From: JBBDJG01 sp040880005
GTDB taxonomy: Bacteria > Actinomycetota > Thermoleophilia > Solirubrobacterales > JBBDJG01
Assembly: GCA_040880005.1 (NCBI GenBank)
Contig: JBBDJG010000006.1
Span: 1 to 6,684 of the forward strand
Length of the DNA: 6,684 bases
Direction of reading: 5' to 3'
In this document: positions 5,981 to 6,684 of the stretch, in pieces
Layout: the number at the start of each line of letters is the position of its first letter
Numbering within the stretch: position 1 is the stretch's first letter
Program-made: the position numbers and the translations under genes
Notes under the pieces: generated by a model
Databases searched by the model: none
What the model was told of the DNA's origin: nothing
The model's input: the letters and a program-made list of their open reading frames with translations, nothing else

Positions 5981-6583
5981 TCAGGCCGCCCTGGCCGCGC
6001 CGCGCAGTGCGGCAGCGATCATCTCTTCGGGCTCGCCGATCTCGATGCCGGCTCCGATCGCGTCGAGCATCCTCTCGGCCTCCGCCAGTTCGTAACCAAG
6101 CGTGACGAGACCCTCGCGAGCGAGCAGGCGAGCATCGGTGCCGTCAGCAACGCCCGTTTCGGCGATCTCTCCGGACAGCTCGTCCGAGACCTTTTCGCGC
6201 AGCTCGACGATGATCCGCTCCGCGGTCTTGCGGCCGATACCGGGCACGGCCTGAAAGCGCTTCGCGTCCCCCGCCGCGATCGCCCGCCGCAGTTCAGCGA
6301 CCGACGATCCCGACAGCGCCACCAGCGCCATCCTGGGCCCGATTCCCGAGACTGAGTTGAGCTTCCCGAACAGGTCGCGCTCGGCCTGCGAGCTGAATCC
6401 GTACAGGCTCATCCCGTCGTCGCGCACGATCAGCTGCGAGAGCAGCGTCATCTCATGCCCGGTTGCCGGCGCCTGTTGGAGCGTCTTCGAGGAGACGAAC
6501 AACTGGTAGCCGACGCCGCTGCAGTCCACGACGACGTGGTCGGCCGCCCGCAAGACCAGCTTGCCTTTGACCTGCGCGATCAT
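5981..6583 (-). CDS. ruvA: Holliday junction branch migration complex subunit RuvA
   Basis: RuvA binds four-way DNA junctions as a tetramer and loads the RuvB motor for branch migration in recombinational repair. The 200-residue length is normal for the family. The N-terminal OB-fold domain covers about residues 1-62, with the acidic pin region at D55-D56 in VRDDGMSLYGF. Two helix-hairpin-helix motifs follow: SVSGIGPRMA near 77-86 and AVPGIGRKTAERI near 112-124. A flexible linker (about 132-150) leads to the small RuvB-binding domain III, about 150-197. The ATG start gives the canonical MIAQVKGKL beginning. No clear Shine-Dalgarno precedes it. The stop is one base before the ruvB ATG (TGA-A-ATG), so the two genes are almost certainly co-transcribed and translationally coupled. 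I see no GAAC-N4-GTTC SOS box in the 101 bases upstream. Confidence 0.98.
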   Translation of the reverse strand: MIAQVKGKLVLRAADHVVVDCSGVGYQLFVSSKTLQQAPATGHEMTLLSQLIVRDDGMSLYGFSSQAERDLFGKLNSVSGIGPRMALVALSGSSVAELRRAIAAGDAKRFQAVPGIGRKTAERIIVELREKVSDELSGEIAETGVADGTDARLLAREGLVTLGYELAEAERMLDAIGAGIEIGEPEEMIAAALRGAARAA

Positions 6584-6619
6584 GAGGGTTGATTCTGCGT
6601 TGCTGCCCGGACGCCTCTC

Positions 6620-6684
6620 TTAGAAGCCGGGAATAGATGGCATGAACTGGGGCACCTCGGTTCGGCCATCAAGTATGCGGCATG
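6620..6684 (-). CDS. Possible 3' end of an upstream gene, cut by the window edge
   Basis: Reading leftward from the right edge, one frame is open for about 20 codons and ends in TAA at 6622-6620. The visible C-terminus ends in PQFMPSIPGF. I do not recognise the family. In many bacteria ruvC lies directly upstream of ruvA, but this tail does not resemble a RuvC C-terminus. A second minus frame is also open from the edge to a TGA at 6582-6580, which overlaps the ruvA ATG, so the choice is uncertain. By my count about 65% of third positions are G or C in the first frame and about 56% in the second. Both look lower than in the complete genes, though I did not count those. If the TAA frame is real, 36 nt separate it from ruvA. 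Confidence 0.3.
   Translation of the reverse strand, partial: CRILDGRTEVPQFMPSIPGF

Noticed and set aside
6584..6684. SOS (LexA) box or sigma-70-type promoter before ruvA
   Set aside because: A GAAC and a GTTC occur but about 12 bases apart, not the four of the known actinobacterial-type box. A TTGATG has no -10 partner at normal spacing.

Overview
This is a GC-rich bacterial window in which every convincing gene lies on the minus strand, so gene order runs from right to left. Gene content and protein style suggest a high-GC actinobacterium. Class Thermoleophilia (Solirubrobacterales-like) is my best guess, but it rests on general resemblance, not on a marker gene.

Layout in the direction of transcription: an unidentified 3' gene end at the right edge (about 6620-6684); ruvA (5981-6583) and ruvB (4912-5979), 1 nt apart, encoding the Holliday-junction branch-migration complex; an 82-nt gap with an imperfect 16-bp dyad; a small cytosolic protein with an N-terminal zinc ribbon and a PAS-like C-terminal part (4383-4829); 15 nt further on, behind an excellent Shine-Dalgarno, a single-pass membrane protein that is a SecD paralogue reduced to its extracytoplasmic domain (3309-4367); an 89-nt gap that may hold a 26-codon leader ORF abutting the next start; a fused SecD-SecF protein of 953 residues (358-3219) with an unusual acidic-then-basic cytosolic tail; a small three-helix membrane protein (86-358) whose start overlaps the secDF stop; and 85 bases of left edge that may contain the first codons of another gene.

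RuvAB act in recombinational repair. SecDF uses the proton gradient to drive late steps of protein export through SecYEG. The ruvAB to secDF order is common in bacteria, where yajC usually precedes secD. Here no yajC is visible. Its place is taken by the zinc-ribbon/PAS gene and the SecD ectodomain paralogue. The most interesting content is this secD neighbourhood: a lineage-specific SecD duplication that kept the extracytoplasmic domain but lost the proton-conducting membrane domain, next to a complete SecDF sharing the same insertion in that domain. I see no mobile elements, CRISPR arrays, tRNAs or rRNAs.
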